Positions 17,096-24,720 of a DNA stretch of 64,000 bases are shown one piece after another. This DNA comes from Candidatus Accumulibacter regalis (GTDB taxonomy: Bacteria; Pseudomonadota; Gammaproteobacteria; Burkholderiales; Rhodocyclaceae). Where the stretch lies: the NCBI GenBank assembly GCA_000585075.1, contig JEMY01000034.1, forward strand, positions 62,564-126,563, given 5' to 3'. Within the stretch, counting starts at the first letter, position 1; every line of letters begins with the position of its first letter. Made by a program: the position numbers and the translations under genes. Below the pieces are notes generated by a model. That model saw nothing but the letters and a program-made list of their open reading frames with translations. It ran no database searches and was not told the DNA's origin.

Positions 17096-17435
17096 GAACG
17101 AGTCCTTCGGTAGTGCTGATGAGATCAACGGGACGACCGTTGAGCGCTCGGTTGTTGCTGGCGAGCCATTTACGAGCGGTCCCCTGCTCACCGACGAGAG
17201 AGTCCAGCGATCGGAAGGCGCGGACGAACAACAGGGCCAACTCCCATTCCTTGCGCTTTTGGTCCAGTTGATACGCGCCGGCGTACAGTCGGGTGACCGT
17301 TGCCGCACTTACACCCAGCACCTTGGCAAGTATCGACCGCTGGATATCCAGGTGATCAGCCGCGCGAGTCACCGCCTTGGTGAGCACTGCGGCAGGCTGT
17401 GCGGTGCTCGCTGCTTGAACAGTTGTTCCTGGCAT
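17055..17435 (-). CDS. Xre/MbcA/ParS-type antitoxin
   Basis: 126 residues from the ATG at 17435, which has AGGAGAG directly upstream; the frame is open further but without a ribosome site. The N-terminal HTH resembles Xre (DIQRSILAKVLGVSAATVTR) and the C-terminal half has the toxin-binding domain of the MbcA/ParS/Xre antitoxins, LFVRAFRSLDSLVGEQGTAR followed by ALNGRPVDLISTTEGLVRVV. This is the standard cognate of RES toxins. Two operator-like repeats lie just upstream. Confidence 0.88.
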   Translation of the reverse strand: MPGTTVQAASTAQPAAVLTKAVTRAADHLDIQRSILAKVLGVSAATVTRLYAGAYQLDQKRKEWELALLFVRAFRSLDSLVGEQGTARKWLASNNRALNGRPVDLISTTEGLVRVVHYLDASRGLV

Positions 17436-17445
17436 CTCGCTCTCC

Positions 17446-17485
17446 TTTCTACAGAAATTATAGACCATATAGTTTTCTGTAGAAA
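17446..17485 (-). promoter_or_regulatory. Operator pair upstream of the Xre/RES operon
   Basis: TTTCTACAGAAA at 17446-17457 and its exact reverse complement TTTCTGTAGAAA at 17474-17485, 28 bases apart centre to centre. The first covers the ribosome-site region of the antitoxin gene. The AT-rich stretch between (ATTATAGACCATATAG) could hold the -10 box. Fits autoregulation by the Xre antitoxin. Confidence 0.7.
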
Positions 17486-17564
17486 GCAAATTGACGTCAC
17501 CATCGCCCCGCCCCTGTGGCGGGTTTTTGCAGTCAGGCCTGCACAGGATCGAGAACACCCTAGG

Positions 17565-17960
17565 TCACGTCGAAGACTGAGCCGGGCTGTCGTGGCCAGC
17601 GAGTAGCGCCCCGAACGCCGACAGCAGGGTGGCACAATGCCAACGGCCAGCGCGGACGCGTTTCTGCACCAGATGTAGGTAGGCGTCAGGTACAGGAGCC
17701 TGCTTCCGTTTGTGCCTTCGTTGATTGCAGGTCACGCAAGCGGCGACGATATTTTGTGCCGTATCCAGACCGCCGTCCTGCCGAGCTTCAAGGTGCTCTG
17801 CGGTGCACTTAAGGCGTTGCGCCTGGGTGGGCTTTATCTTGTGGGCTCGGCAAAACGCAGCGAGATCATCTTCCCACATCGGCAAGCCGCAGTAATAGCA
17901 GCGGCCCAATTGAGCAAGGTAAGCGGTTTTTCGATTGCGGACTAGTGGCGTGGATGGCAT
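17565..17960 (-). CDS. HNH endonuclease
   Basis: 131 residues, ATG at 17960. A zinc-binding CYYCG...CVTCN pair frames the HNH core: CTAEHLEARQDGGLDTAQNI with the His/Asn metal residues and VAACVTCNQRRHKRK. The N-terminus is short and basic. HNH proteins of this size are common in prophages near packaging genes or as free-standing homing nucleases. It sits apart from the plus-strand phage operon and faces the RES/Xre pair. Confidence 0.82.
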   Translation of the reverse strand: MPSTPLVRNRKTAYLAQLGRCYYCGLPMWEDDLAAFCRAHKIKPTQAQRLKCTAEHLEARQDGGLDTAQNIVAACVTCNQRRHKRKQAPVPDAYLHLVQKRVRAGRWHCATLLSAFGALLAGHDSPAQSST

Positions 17961-18259
17961 AGAAGGCTCCTTTAAGAATCAAAGTGAACCCCGTTAGCTG
18001 CATCAGCCGCACAAAACGGGTACCAGCCGAACCGCTCCGGCATGGCCCTACACGCGGTCGATCACGAGCCGCACGTGCGAATTATAGCCTTTTCCGTTTC
18101 GCTTTTTGAAACGCTCCGGGCGTCAAGCCCGTGAGCAACGACTTCGCCTGCAGACGCTCGGACTGACACGCTTGGGGTGCTATCAGCCTCGCCAATGCGC
18201 AGCATTGCGGCCGGCGACGTAATCGCCCCGCCCCCCCTTTTTCGGAACATCGGAACACC
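17961..18259. other. Intergenic region between HNH gene and methyltransferase operon
   Basis: 299 bases, no gene supported. CCCCGTT...AACGGG at 17992-18019 can form a weak stem. It ends with a C/T run (CCCCGCCCCCCCTTTTT) just before the methyltransferase start. It should carry the promoter of the plus-strand operon. Confidence 0.4.
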
Positions 18260-19657
18260 ATGCTCAACGTCGAGTACCGCAAGGTCGAGGCGCTGATTCC
18301 TTGCGCCCGGAATCCGCGCACCCACACCGTCGAGCAGGTGGCCAAGATCGCCGCCAGCATCGTCGAGTACGGGTGGACCAATCCGATCCTGGTCGATGGC
18401 GACAACGGCATCGTCGCCGGTCACGGCCGGCTCGCCGCGGCGCGCAAGCTGAATCTGGACGATGTGCCGGTCATTGAACTGGCCCACCTCACGCCGACCC
18501 AGAAGCGTGCCTATCTCATCGCGGACAACCGCATGGCGCTGGATGCCGGCTGGGACGACGCCCTGCTGACGCTGGAACTCGAAGACCTGAAGCTGGCCGA
18601 CTTTGATCTGTCGTTGACCGGATTCGACGCCGACGAGATCGACGCCTTGCTGGCTGATAGTCACACCGACGCGGAGCAGCCGGGCGATGGCAACCCGCCC
18701 GATGCCGCCGACGATGTGCCCGAGGTTCCGGCCAATCCAGTCTCGCGTCCCGGCGACGTGTGGGCCTTGGGGCCGCACCGCCTGATCTGCGGTGACGCCG
18801 CCGACGCTACCGCGATCGCCGCCCTGATGCTCGGCGAGCAGGCGCGGCTCTGCTTCACCTCGCCGCCCTACGGCAACCAGCGCGACTACACCAGCGGTGG
18901 CATCACCGATTGGGACGGCCTGATGCGCGGCGTATTCACGGGCCTGCCAATGACCGAGGATGGCCAGTTGCTGGTCAACCTCGGCTTGATCCACCGCGAC
19001 AACGAAGTGATCCCGTACTGGGACGGCTGGCTGGCGTGGATGCGCACCCAGGGCTGGCGGCGGTTCGCGTGGTACGTCTGGGACCAGGGACCGGGGATGC
19101 CTGGCGACTGGGCCGGACGTTTCGCCCCGAGCTTCGAGTTCGTCTTCCACTTCAACCGGCAGAGCCGCAAGCCGAACAAGATCGTGCCGTGCAAGCACGC
19201 CGGTCAGGAATCGCACCTGCGCGCAGACGGGTCCTCCACAGCGATGCGCGGTAAGAATGGCGAGGTCGGCGGCTGGACGGCAGCGGGCCAACCCGCGCAG
19301 GACAACCGGATCCCCGACTCGGTGATCCGGGTGATGCGCCACAAGGGCAAGATCGGCGAAGGCATCGACCATCCGGCCGTCTTTCCCATCGCGCTACCAG
19401 AGTTTCTCCTCGAGGCCTACTCGGACGCAGGCGACATTGTCTTCGAACCCTTCTGCGGTTCAGGCACAACGATGCTCGCCGCACAGCGTACTGGCCGCAT
19501 TTCACGGTCCGTTGAGATTGCCCCCGAGTACGTGGATGTGGCGATCAAGCGTTTTCAGCAGAACTTCCCTGCCGTGCCGGTAACGCTCGCAGCGACCGGC
19601 CAGACCTTTGCCGAGGTCGCCGGCGAGCGACTGGAGAGCGACGATGCTGACCTTTGA
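18260..19657 (+). CDS. ParB-N / DNA methyltransferase fusion 1
   Basis: 465 residues. The N-terminal 100 residues are a ParB/sulfiredoxin-like nuclease fold (ARNPRTHTVEQVAKIAASI, then GNGIVAGHGRLAAARKL-type GHGR motif, LIADNRMALDAGWD). The rest is a beta-class amino methyltransferase: catalytic motif IV CFTSPPYGNQRDY (TSPPY is usual for N4-cytosine enzymes) comes before SAM motif I VFEPFCGSGTTMLAA. Fusions of this type are frequent in tailed phages and probably protect phage DNA or alter host methylation. It overlaps the second fusion gene by 14 bases. Confidence 0.85.
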   Translation: MLNVEYRKVEALIPCARNPRTHTVEQVAKIAASIVEYGWTNPILVDGDNGIVAGHGRLAAARKLNLDDVPVIELAHLTPTQKRAYLIADNRMALDAGWDDALLTLELEDLKLADFDLSLTGFDADEIDALLADSHTDAEQPGDGNPPDAADDVPEVPANPVSRPGDVWALGPHRLICGDAADATAIAALMLGEQARLCFTSPPYGNQRDYTSGGITDWDGLMRGVFTGLPMTEDGQLLVNLGLIHRDNEVIPYWDGWLAWMRTQGWRRFAWYVWDQGPGMPGDWAGRFAPSFEFVFHFNRQSRKPNKIVPCKHAGQESHLRADGSSTAMRGKNGEVGGWTAAGQPAQDNRIPDSVIRVMRHKGKIGEGIDHPAVFPIALPEFLLEAYSDAGDIVFEPFCGSGTTMLAAQRTGRISRSVEIAPEYVDVAIKRFQQNFPAVPVTLAATGQTFAEVAGERLESDDADL

Positions 19658-20927
19658 GCAGTGGCCGATTGACCGGCTGATCGAGTACGCGCGCAACCCG
19701 CGCAAGAACGATCATGCCGTCGATCAGATGGCCGCCGCGATCCAGGAGTTCGGCTTTCGGATTCCCTGCATCGCGCAGTCCGATGGGCGTCTCGTGGATG
19801 GCCATTTGCGTTTGAAGGCGGCCCGTAAGCTGGGCCTCGCGACCGTGCCGGTGATCCTCGCCGACGACCTGACGCCGACGCAGATCAAGGCCTTTCGCCT
19901 GCTGGCCAACCGCTCGGCGACCTGGGCCGAATGGGATGATGATCTTCTCCGCCTCGAACTCGATGAGTTGAAGCTCGACGACTTCGATCTCGCGCTGACC
20001 GGCTTCGATGCCGAACAGTTGCTGGAAATCATGGCCGGCGAGGAAACGACGACGGCAGGCGAAACCGACGACGACGCTGTTCCGGACCTACCGGAGACGC
20101 CGGTATCACGAACGGGCGATGTCTGGGTACTCGGGAAACACCGCTTGCTCTGCGGTGACGCCACCGTTGCCGAGAGCTACGAGCGACTGCTCGGTACCGA
20201 TCGCGTGTCGATGCTCTGGCAAGACCCGCCGTACAACGTGAATTACGCCAACACGCCGAAGGGCAAACTGCGCGGCAAGAACCGCGCGATCCTGAATGAC
20301 AACCTGGGCGACGGGTTCTACGACTTCCTGATCGCCGCCCTCACCCCGGCACTGGCACGGTGCGATGGCGCGGTCTACATCGCGATGTCGTCCAGCGAAC
20401 TCGACGTGCTGCAGTCTGCGTTTCGCGCCGCCGGTGGCCACTGGCCGACGTTCATCATCTGGGCGAAGAACACGTTCACCCTGGGTCGCGCCGACTACCA
20501 GCGGCAGTACGAACCGATGCTCTACGGCTGGCCCGAGGGCGGCAAACGCCACTGGTGCGGTGACCGTGACCAGGGCGACGTGTGGCAGATCAAGAAGCCG
20601 GTCAAAAACGATCTGCATCCAACGATGAAGCCGGTGGAACTGGTCGAGCGCGCGATCCGCAATTCCAGCCGCCCGGGCGACCTGGTACTGGATGCCTTCG
20701 GCGGTCCGGGCACCACCTTGATCGCCGCGGAAAAGGCAGGCCGGTGCGCGCGACTGATGGAACTCGATCCGAAATACTGCGACGTGATTGTTCGCCGCTG
20801 GCAGGACTACTCAGGCGAAAAAGGCACCCGTGAGTCTGACGGGATGACCCTCGGCGAGAACCAGATGATTCAAGCATCCCCGGATACTGGTCTCGAACGG
20901 CTCTCTGCGGGGTTGGGATCTGTCTGA
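19644..20927 (+). CDS. ParB-N / DNA methyltransferase fusion 2
   Basis: 427 residues, start ATG at 19644 inside the previous gene. Same architecture as its neighbour: ParB-like domain (ARNPRKNDHAVDQMAAAI, VDGHLRLKAARKLG) and a beta-class methyltransferase with motif IV LWQDPPYNVNY and motif I VLDAFGGPGTTLIAAEKAGR. DPPY points to adenine-N6 or cytosine-N4 modification and differs from the TSPPY of the first enzyme, so the pair may target different sites. The two genes look like an old tandem duplication. A related C-terminal fragment remains at 49652-49852. Confidence 0.85.
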   Translation: MLTFEQWPIDRLIEYARNPRKNDHAVDQMAAAIQEFGFRIPCIAQSDGRLVDGHLRLKAARKLGLATVPVILADDLTPTQIKAFRLLANRSATWAEWDDDLLRLELDELKLDDFDLALTGFDAEQLLEIMAGEETTTAGETDDDAVPDLPETPVSRTGDVWVLGKHRLLCGDATVAESYERLLGTDRVSMLWQDPPYNVNYANTPKGKLRGKNRAILNDNLGDGFYDFLIAALTPALARCDGAVYIAMSSSELDVLQSAFRAAGGHWPTFIIWAKNTFTLGRADYQRQYEPMLYGWPEGGKRHWCGDRDQGDVWQIKKPVKNDLHPTMKPVELVERAIRNSSRPGDLVLDAFGGPGTTLIAAEKAGRCARLMELDPKYCDVIVRRWQDYSGEKGTRESDGMTLGENQMIQASPDTGLERLSAGLGSV

Positions 20928-21007
20928 ACGGTGGGCGCTAATGGGCGAGCGCAGGCAGCGGGCGCCGGTTGACGGCGCCCTGGTTGATCGCCGCAGGTCT
21001 CAGGCTG

Positions 21008-21301
21008 CTATGCCATCTTGGCAAGAATGGCGTTCATCTCGTCCTTGGAAAAAGCTCGCAGAGTCTGCGTGTGAACATTCCCCTGCGCACCGAGGGCGAG
21101 GCAGAACGCGGTTGCGGACTCGTCATCCGGTGCTTCGACAACGGAAACCAGATCGTAGCTACCCATGGTCCAGTAGAGTTGGGTTACGCGGGCACCGAAC
21201 TTCTTTGCGCCTTCGGCGACTGCCTCGGCGCGTTTTGTCGTGTCCTTAACGGAACGAATCCCTTGATCCGTAAAACGCAAAAGTGAAATGTAGGTTCCCA
21301 T
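21008..21301 (-). CDS. GYD-domain protein
   Basis: 97 residues, ATG at 21301. The GYD family signature is complete: TYISLLRFTDQGIRSVKDTT, EGAKKFGARVTQLYWTMGSYD and LVSVVEAPDDESATAFCLAL. These are small ferredoxin-fold proteins of unknown function, usually chromosomal. It stands alone inside the prophage on the minus strand and is an unlikely phage gene, hence probably carried cargo. Confidence 0.85.
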   Translation of the reverse strand: MGTYISLLRFTDQGIRSVKDTTKRAEAVAEGAKKFGARVTQLYWTMGSYDLVSVVEAPDDESATAFCLALGAQGNVHTQTLRAFSKDEMNAILAKMA

Positions 21302-21590
21302 GATCGACCTCGTCTTGGCAGTTTGGACCAAAGACGGCAGCCAAGTCAGCGGTGGTCCCGAAACGCTGCATAAGTCACTCGGACCGCACTCTGCAGATGA
21401 TCGTTCATACAGCGTCGCGAACGAGGTCGCCACGCTGACGTGAGTGCCGTTCCTGGCACCCAACAATGTCAGCGGAAAACGTCGTCAGGCATTTGGCGTG
21501 GTGTCGTTGAAGCGAATGCTTCCAGTATGTTTGAGTCCCTACCGGTCGTTCCCCGAGCCCTTGCTGCTGAGCACTTCGGACGGTCGGCGC

Positions 21591-21872
21591 TCAATTCTCC
21601 ACGCGCTTGAGGTCCCGATAGAAGTTCTCGTGGGGGCCGAACGTCAGGAGCTTGATGCTCTCCGCATCGAGAATACGGTAGGCCAGCAGACAGAGCTGAT
21701 TCGAGAGCCGGAACTTGTAGACCCGGATGCCAACAAGATCCCCGACCTTGGCGTCGCCGATGGCCGGATCATTACTGATGGCACGCACGGCCTGGTCGAG
21801 TTCTGTCTTTTGCGGAAGATGCAGCTTCTTGGTGGCTCGGACGAACGAGGGCGTGACCAGAACGCGCATCAA
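21591..21872 (-). CDS. RelE/ParE-family toxin
   Basis: 93 residues; its ATG overlaps the antitoxin stop by four bases. The RelE/ParE fold is suggested by TPSFVRATKKLHLPQKTELD, then GDLVGIRVYKFRLSNQLCLL and YRILDAESIKLLTFGPHENF, ending FYRDLKR. The strand-rich centre with conserved Arg/Lys fits an mRNA interferase of the HigB/RelE type rather than a gyrase poison, but this cannot be settled here. Antitoxin-first order with coupling is typical. Confidence 0.8.
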   Translation of the reverse strand: MMRVLVTPSFVRATKKLHLPQKTELDQAVRAISNDPAIGDAKVGDLVGIRVYKFRLSNQLCLLAYRILDAESIKLLTFGPHENFYRDLKRVEN

Positions 21873-22078
21873 CTGAACTCATACTCGCCGACGGCTTCTT
21901 CCTGGTCCGCGATCAGGATGTCGCGAATCAAGGCAAACGATAGATCGGGGTTCTCCTCCGCAATCTTGCCGATCTGCGACCAGTACTCGATCTGCTTGGG
22001 GACAGAGCGATGCTGTACGGTGGCGTAGCGTCTGGCTTGATCAACGAGCGCGGATGAAAGTTTGACGTTCACCGCCAT
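21869..22078 (-). CDS. ParD-like antitoxin
   Basis: 69 residues. It starts MAVNVKLSSALVDQARRYAT, a ribbon-helix-helix-type N-terminus, continues HRSVPKQIEYWSQIGKIAEE, which is the signature of the ParD-like family, and ends with an acidic tail EEAVGEYEFS that would bind the toxin. First gene of a two-gene operon. A tandem decamer lies 34 bases upstream of the start. Confidence 0.82.
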   Translation of the reverse strand: MAVNVKLSSALVDQARRYATVQHRSVPKQIEYWSQIGKIAEENPDLSFALIRDILIADQEEAVGEYEFS

Positions 22079-22111
22079 GACGGACTCCTTGGTTCAGAAG
22101 GTCCCATGGTA

Positions 22112-22131
22112 GACCACAATGGACCACAATG
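22112..22131 (-). promoter_or_regulatory. Tandem decamer upstream of ParD/ParE-like operon
   Basis: GACCACAATG is repeated twice without a gap at 22112-22131. Position 34 bases before the antitoxin start suggests an autoregulatory operator. Confidence 0.5.
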
Positions 22132-22196
22132 GAACCTTTTGGGCGTCCACAAGCCACCCGTGAGTCGGATGGCTTGGACTTTGATGCCGTGTTAGA

Positions 22197-22561
22197 TCAG
22201 GCGGCAAGTTCTTCGGCGATCGCGTGGTGAAGCACGAATCCGGTCAGGAGGGGCAAGCCCCGCGGGATGCCGTACTGTTTGCTGGTCTGGAGATTAATCG
22301 TCCACCCCATCCACTGTTGACGGCGCCCTGGATCGCCTGCTCGATGCCCTTGCCAACCAGCATCTGGTTGCGGACATCATCAGAGAAGTGTCGCCCGTGA
22401 CGGCTGTCGAGAAAGACCCTGACCGATTCGAGAGGCTCGCCGGTGGCGTCCGAGATTGCGCTGATCGCCAAAGGCCATGCGAGTTCGGCGTTGTCCTTCA
22501 TGCCGCCAAAGAAGCCCCAGGCTTCGTTCTCGGTGGCGGGGATCGGGTTGGCGGTGGTCAT
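22197..22561 (-). pseudogene. Small phage-island protein, frameshifted
   Basis: The frame from the ATG at 22561 reads MTTANPIPATENEAWGFFGG to a point near 22310, then goes out of register and would run on without sense. In the neighbouring frame the expected end appears: WMGWTINLQTSKQYGIPRGL, then LPLLTGFVLHHAIAEELAA and a TGA at 22197-22199. A missing base near GTCAACAGTGGATGG accounts for this. Family of unknown function, about 120 residues when intact. It is the last of five small minus-strand genes with shared regulatory units. Confidence 0.7.
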
Positions 22562-22589
22562 GGCGTCTCTCCCTGTTGTGTTTGGCTGT

Positions 22590-22779
22590 TTACTTGCGAC
22601 CGGTCACTGCGGCCAGTTTGCTGCGCGCGGGCCCGGTCCAGAAGCAGGGGCCTTTGCCGCTTTTGGCTTCGATGTTCCAACGCTCGATGATCGCGTCGTC
22701 TGTCCACCTTGGCGGCGAGGTAGGCGTAGTCGTTGCTGTTGAAGTTGGTGTGCTTGCGGATGGTTTGGTTGGTGGTCAT
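22590..22779 (-). pseudogene. Small phage-island protein, frameshifted
   Basis: Starts MTTNQTIRKHTNFNSNDYAY at 22779, then one base is lost in GCCGCCAAGGTGGACAG. In the restored frame it continues WTDDAIIERWNIEAKSGKGP and ends SKLAAVTGRK at a TAA (22590-22592). The restored protein is about 63 residues. The helical start and the GPCFW motif do not point to a known function. Preceded by one of four near-identical promoter-like units. Confidence 0.7.
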
Positions 22780-22815
22780 GGTGTTTCTCCCGGTTGCGTT
22801 TGCGTTGATGACAAA

Positions 22816-22864
22816 GACATGATTGCTCTACCAGGAACACAAGCCAAGCGCTTTCTCAATCATT
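22816..22864 (-). promoter_or_regulatory. Promoter-like unit, copy A
   Basis: Reading leftwards: TTGAGAAAGCGC, TTGGCT, 17 bases, AATCAT. It lies about 37 bases upstream of the gene at 22590-22779. It is the most diverged of the four copies in its second half. Confidence 0.55.
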
Positions 22865-22875
22865 TTGCGTGGCGT

Positions 22876-23127
22876 TCAGTCCTCCCAAATGCGCGATGCG
22901 TCGCGTGCAATCCAGATGCGTGCCCTGTCGTCGTCGCTTGCCGCTTCGATCACGGCGCTGCCAGTCTTCGTGTTGACGCCCTCTTTGCCAGTTGCGAAGA
23001 AAGTCTTTCCGTCGTGGATGATGATGTTCGGCACGAAATCGCTGAACTCGACCTGGATGTCCATCGCGCCCTGAAGACGACCGTTGGTGTCGGTCACGGT
23101 GGTCTGGATGGTTTGCTTGGTGGTCAT
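22876..23127 (-). CDS. Small phage-island protein
   Basis: 83 residues, ATG at 23127 chosen by alignment of the start with its neighbours: all begin MTTxxxI/TT, follow a similar ribosome region and lie about 40 bases from a promoter-like unit. Sequence: MTTKQTIQTTVTDTNGRLQG, then IIHDGKTFFATGKEGVNTKT and DDDRARIWIARDASRIWED. Probably a small beta-barrel. No known function. Confidence 0.6.
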   Translation of the reverse strand: MTTKQTIQTTVTDTNGRLQGAMDIQVEFSDFVPNIIIHDGKTFFATGKEGVNTKTGSAVIEAASDDDRARIWIARDASRIWED

Positions 23128-23164
23128 GGCGGGCTCCTTGCGGTGGTTGGCTGCGACACCCGTA

Positions 23165-23210
23165 GTAACGCGCTGTTTGATTGAGAAGCCAAGCGCAATA
23201 ACAATCAATT
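23165..23210 (-). promoter_or_regulatory. Promoter-like unit, copy B
   Basis: Leftward reading has GCGC, TTGGCT, 17 bases including AACAGCGC, then GTTACT. It is about 38 bases upstream of the start at 23127. Confidence 0.6.
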
Positions 23211-23240
23211 GATCGCCCGGGCGTCCCGCTCGTGATCGCC

Positions 23241-23468
23241 TCAGCCTTGGCCGTCAAGCTGGAAGCTGCCAGGACCGTTCCCTTCGTCGTCAGCGAGGAA
23301 GGTGAGAGTTCGCGTCTGGCCGTCGGGCAGGGCGATGACCAGCCCGAAGAATTCGTCGCCGTACTCGTCGACGCCCGTTCTGGCCAGGTTGGTGATCGTC
23401 CCGCCCACCAAAGGGCGCAGTCGCTTGAGATGGAAGTCGGCGGCAGATGGTCTGGTGCTGGTGTTCAT
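23241..23468 (-). CDS. Small phage-island protein
   Basis: 75 residues, ATG at 23468. MNTSTRPSAADFHLKRLRPL, VGGTITNLARTGVDEYGDEF, FGLVIALPDGQTRTLTFLAD, ending SFQLDGQG. The pattern of short strands (GGTITNL, FFGLVIAL, RTLTFLAD) suggests a small beta-barrel. It belongs to the same five-gene block, each gene with its own upstream unit. Function unknown. Confidence 0.65.
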   Translation of the reverse strand: MNTSTRPSAADFHLKRLRPLVGGTITNLARTGVDEYGDEFFGLVIALPDGQTRTLTFLADDEGNGPGSFQLDGQG

Positions 23469-23501
23469 GAGAGGGCTCCCGGTGGGTGGATGGCAATCAG
23501 A

Positions 23502-23546
23502 TGAACGCGCTGTTCGCTGCAGAAGCCAAGCGCGTTCTCAATCATT
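23502..23546 (-). promoter_or_regulatory. Promoter-like unit, copy C
   Basis: Leftward: AATGATTGAGAACGCGC, TTGGCT, 17 bases (TCTGCAGCGAACAGCGC), GTTCAT. It ends about 35 bases before the start at 23468. Confidence 0.62.
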
Positions 23547-23584
23547 GCGGGGCGGCTGGATGTTTCCAATCACCCCTTCGGTGA

Positions 23585-24106
23585 CTACCCGATGTGGTAG
23601 ATGCGCTCACCACCCTGAGGTTTCTCGGAAGTGATGGTGAGCTTGAGCTTCTTCTTGAACGCGCCGGCAAACGTGCCGCGCACGGTGTGGCTTTGCCATC
23701 CCGTGGCCTCGCAGATCTGCGGGATCGTCGCCCCCTCTGGACGCTGCAGCATCTGGATCACCGCCGCCTGCTTGCTGTTCGCGCGGGTGCGGGGCTGCGT
23801 CGTCGTCTCGTGCTTCTCTGCCACCCATTGCGCCTCGGTGGCCACCAGGGCCGCCTCGACGTCGGGGTCGGGATGTGTGGTCGCCGCCGGCTGCGTGCGC
23901 CCCAGGGCGTCGTAGCCACCCGGCGAGATAAAGCAGTCGGCGTCGCTGCCGGTAATCAAGGCCTTGTTGCACAGGCCCTCGATCACCTTCTTGCGGGCGC
24001 CACCCTTGACGTTGTCGGGGAACCAAGCCAGGCGTCCATCGGGTTGCTCGGCGGCGTGTTCGAGGACGATGCGCTGGGTGTCGGTGAGTTGGATCTTCGT
24101 GGTCAT
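23585..24106 (-). CDS. DUF3489-domain protein
   Basis: 173 residues from the ATG at 24106 (MTTKIQLTDTQRIVLEHAAE). The C-terminal half is the DUF3489 helix-turn-helix-like module, SKQAAVIQMLQRPEGATIPQ, ICEATGWQSHTVRGTFAGAF, KKKLKLTITSEKPQGGERIY. The N-terminal half is another winged-helix-like unit (GGARKKVIEGLCNKALI), so it probably binds DNA. DUF3489 proteins are frequent in prophages and islands of alpha- and betaproteobacteria. First of the small-gene block. Confidence 0.8.
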   Translation of the reverse strand: MTTKIQLTDTQRIVLEHAAEQPDGRLAWFPDNVKGGARKKVIEGLCNKALITGSDADCFISPGGYDALGRTQPAATTHPDPDVEAALVATEAQWVAEKHETTTQPRTRANSKQAAVIQMLQRPEGATIPQICEATGWQSHTVRGTFAGAFKKKLKLTITSEKPQGGERIYHIG

Positions 24107-24141
24107 GGCGATCTCCTTGATCGGGGTTGATGACGAGCACA

Positions 24142-24177
24142 TGAACGCGCTGTTCAATCACGAAGCCAAGCGTTTCC
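24142..24177 (-). promoter_or_regulatory. Promoter-like unit, copy D
   Basis: Leftward: AAACGC, TTGGCT, 17 bases (TCGTGATTGAACAGCGC), GTTCAT, 35 bases before the DUF3489 start. Confidence 0.62.
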
Positions 24178-24187
24178 ACAAAGGAAG

Positions 24188-24571
24188 ATGCGAATGCCGC
24201 TGCGTGCGCCCACGCCCTGCCGACACCCAGGTTGTGGTGCGGTGCTGACCAGCCCCGGCTATTGCGATGCGCACCGTGCCGGCCAGCATCGGGACTACGG
24301 TCGCGCACGGCGTGGCTTCGACACGGAACTCGGCTTTTACCAGTCCGCCAAGTGGCGTGCGGTGCGTGCTGCGCTTCTGCGTGCGCACCCGGTGTGCCAG
24401 TTGTGCGCGGCACGTGGGCTGCTAGTTCCCGCCAAGGTCGTGGACCACGTCCTGCCGATCAAGGACGGCGGCGCCAGATATGATGAGAGCAATCTGGAAT
24501 GCATTTGTACTAGATGCCATAACGCTAAAACGGCCCGAGAGACAGCCGGCCGCCGGCCTACAACCCCTTAG
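24188..24571 (+). CDS. Phage HNH endonuclease
   Basis: 127 residues; ATG at 24188 (a second ATG two codons on is equally possible), with AAGGAAG upstream. Cys pairs CRHPGC and CQLCAARG bind zinc; the HNH core is VVDHVLPIKDGGARYDESNL followed by CICTRCHNAKTARE. In HK97-type phages a gene of this kind directly precedes terminase and is needed for packaging. Its position 150 bases before TerS fits that role. Confidence 0.88.
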   Translation: MRMPLRAPTPCRHPGCGAVLTSPGYCDAHRAGQHRDYGRARRGFDTELGFYQSAKWRAVRAALLRAHPVCQLCAARGLLVPAKVVDHVLPIKDGGARYDESNLECICTRCHNAKTARETAGRRPTTP

Positions 24572-24720
24572 GGGCCTTCAATCTCTACAGATGCACATGC
24601 CATATGCGTGCGCGTGATCAATTTTTTGTGCGTGCAAAATGAAAAACTCTTTTTTATGCGATTTGGCCCTGAAAGCCCCTGTTTACAAGGCTTTCAGCCA
24701 TTCCCGAGACCCCTTAAATC

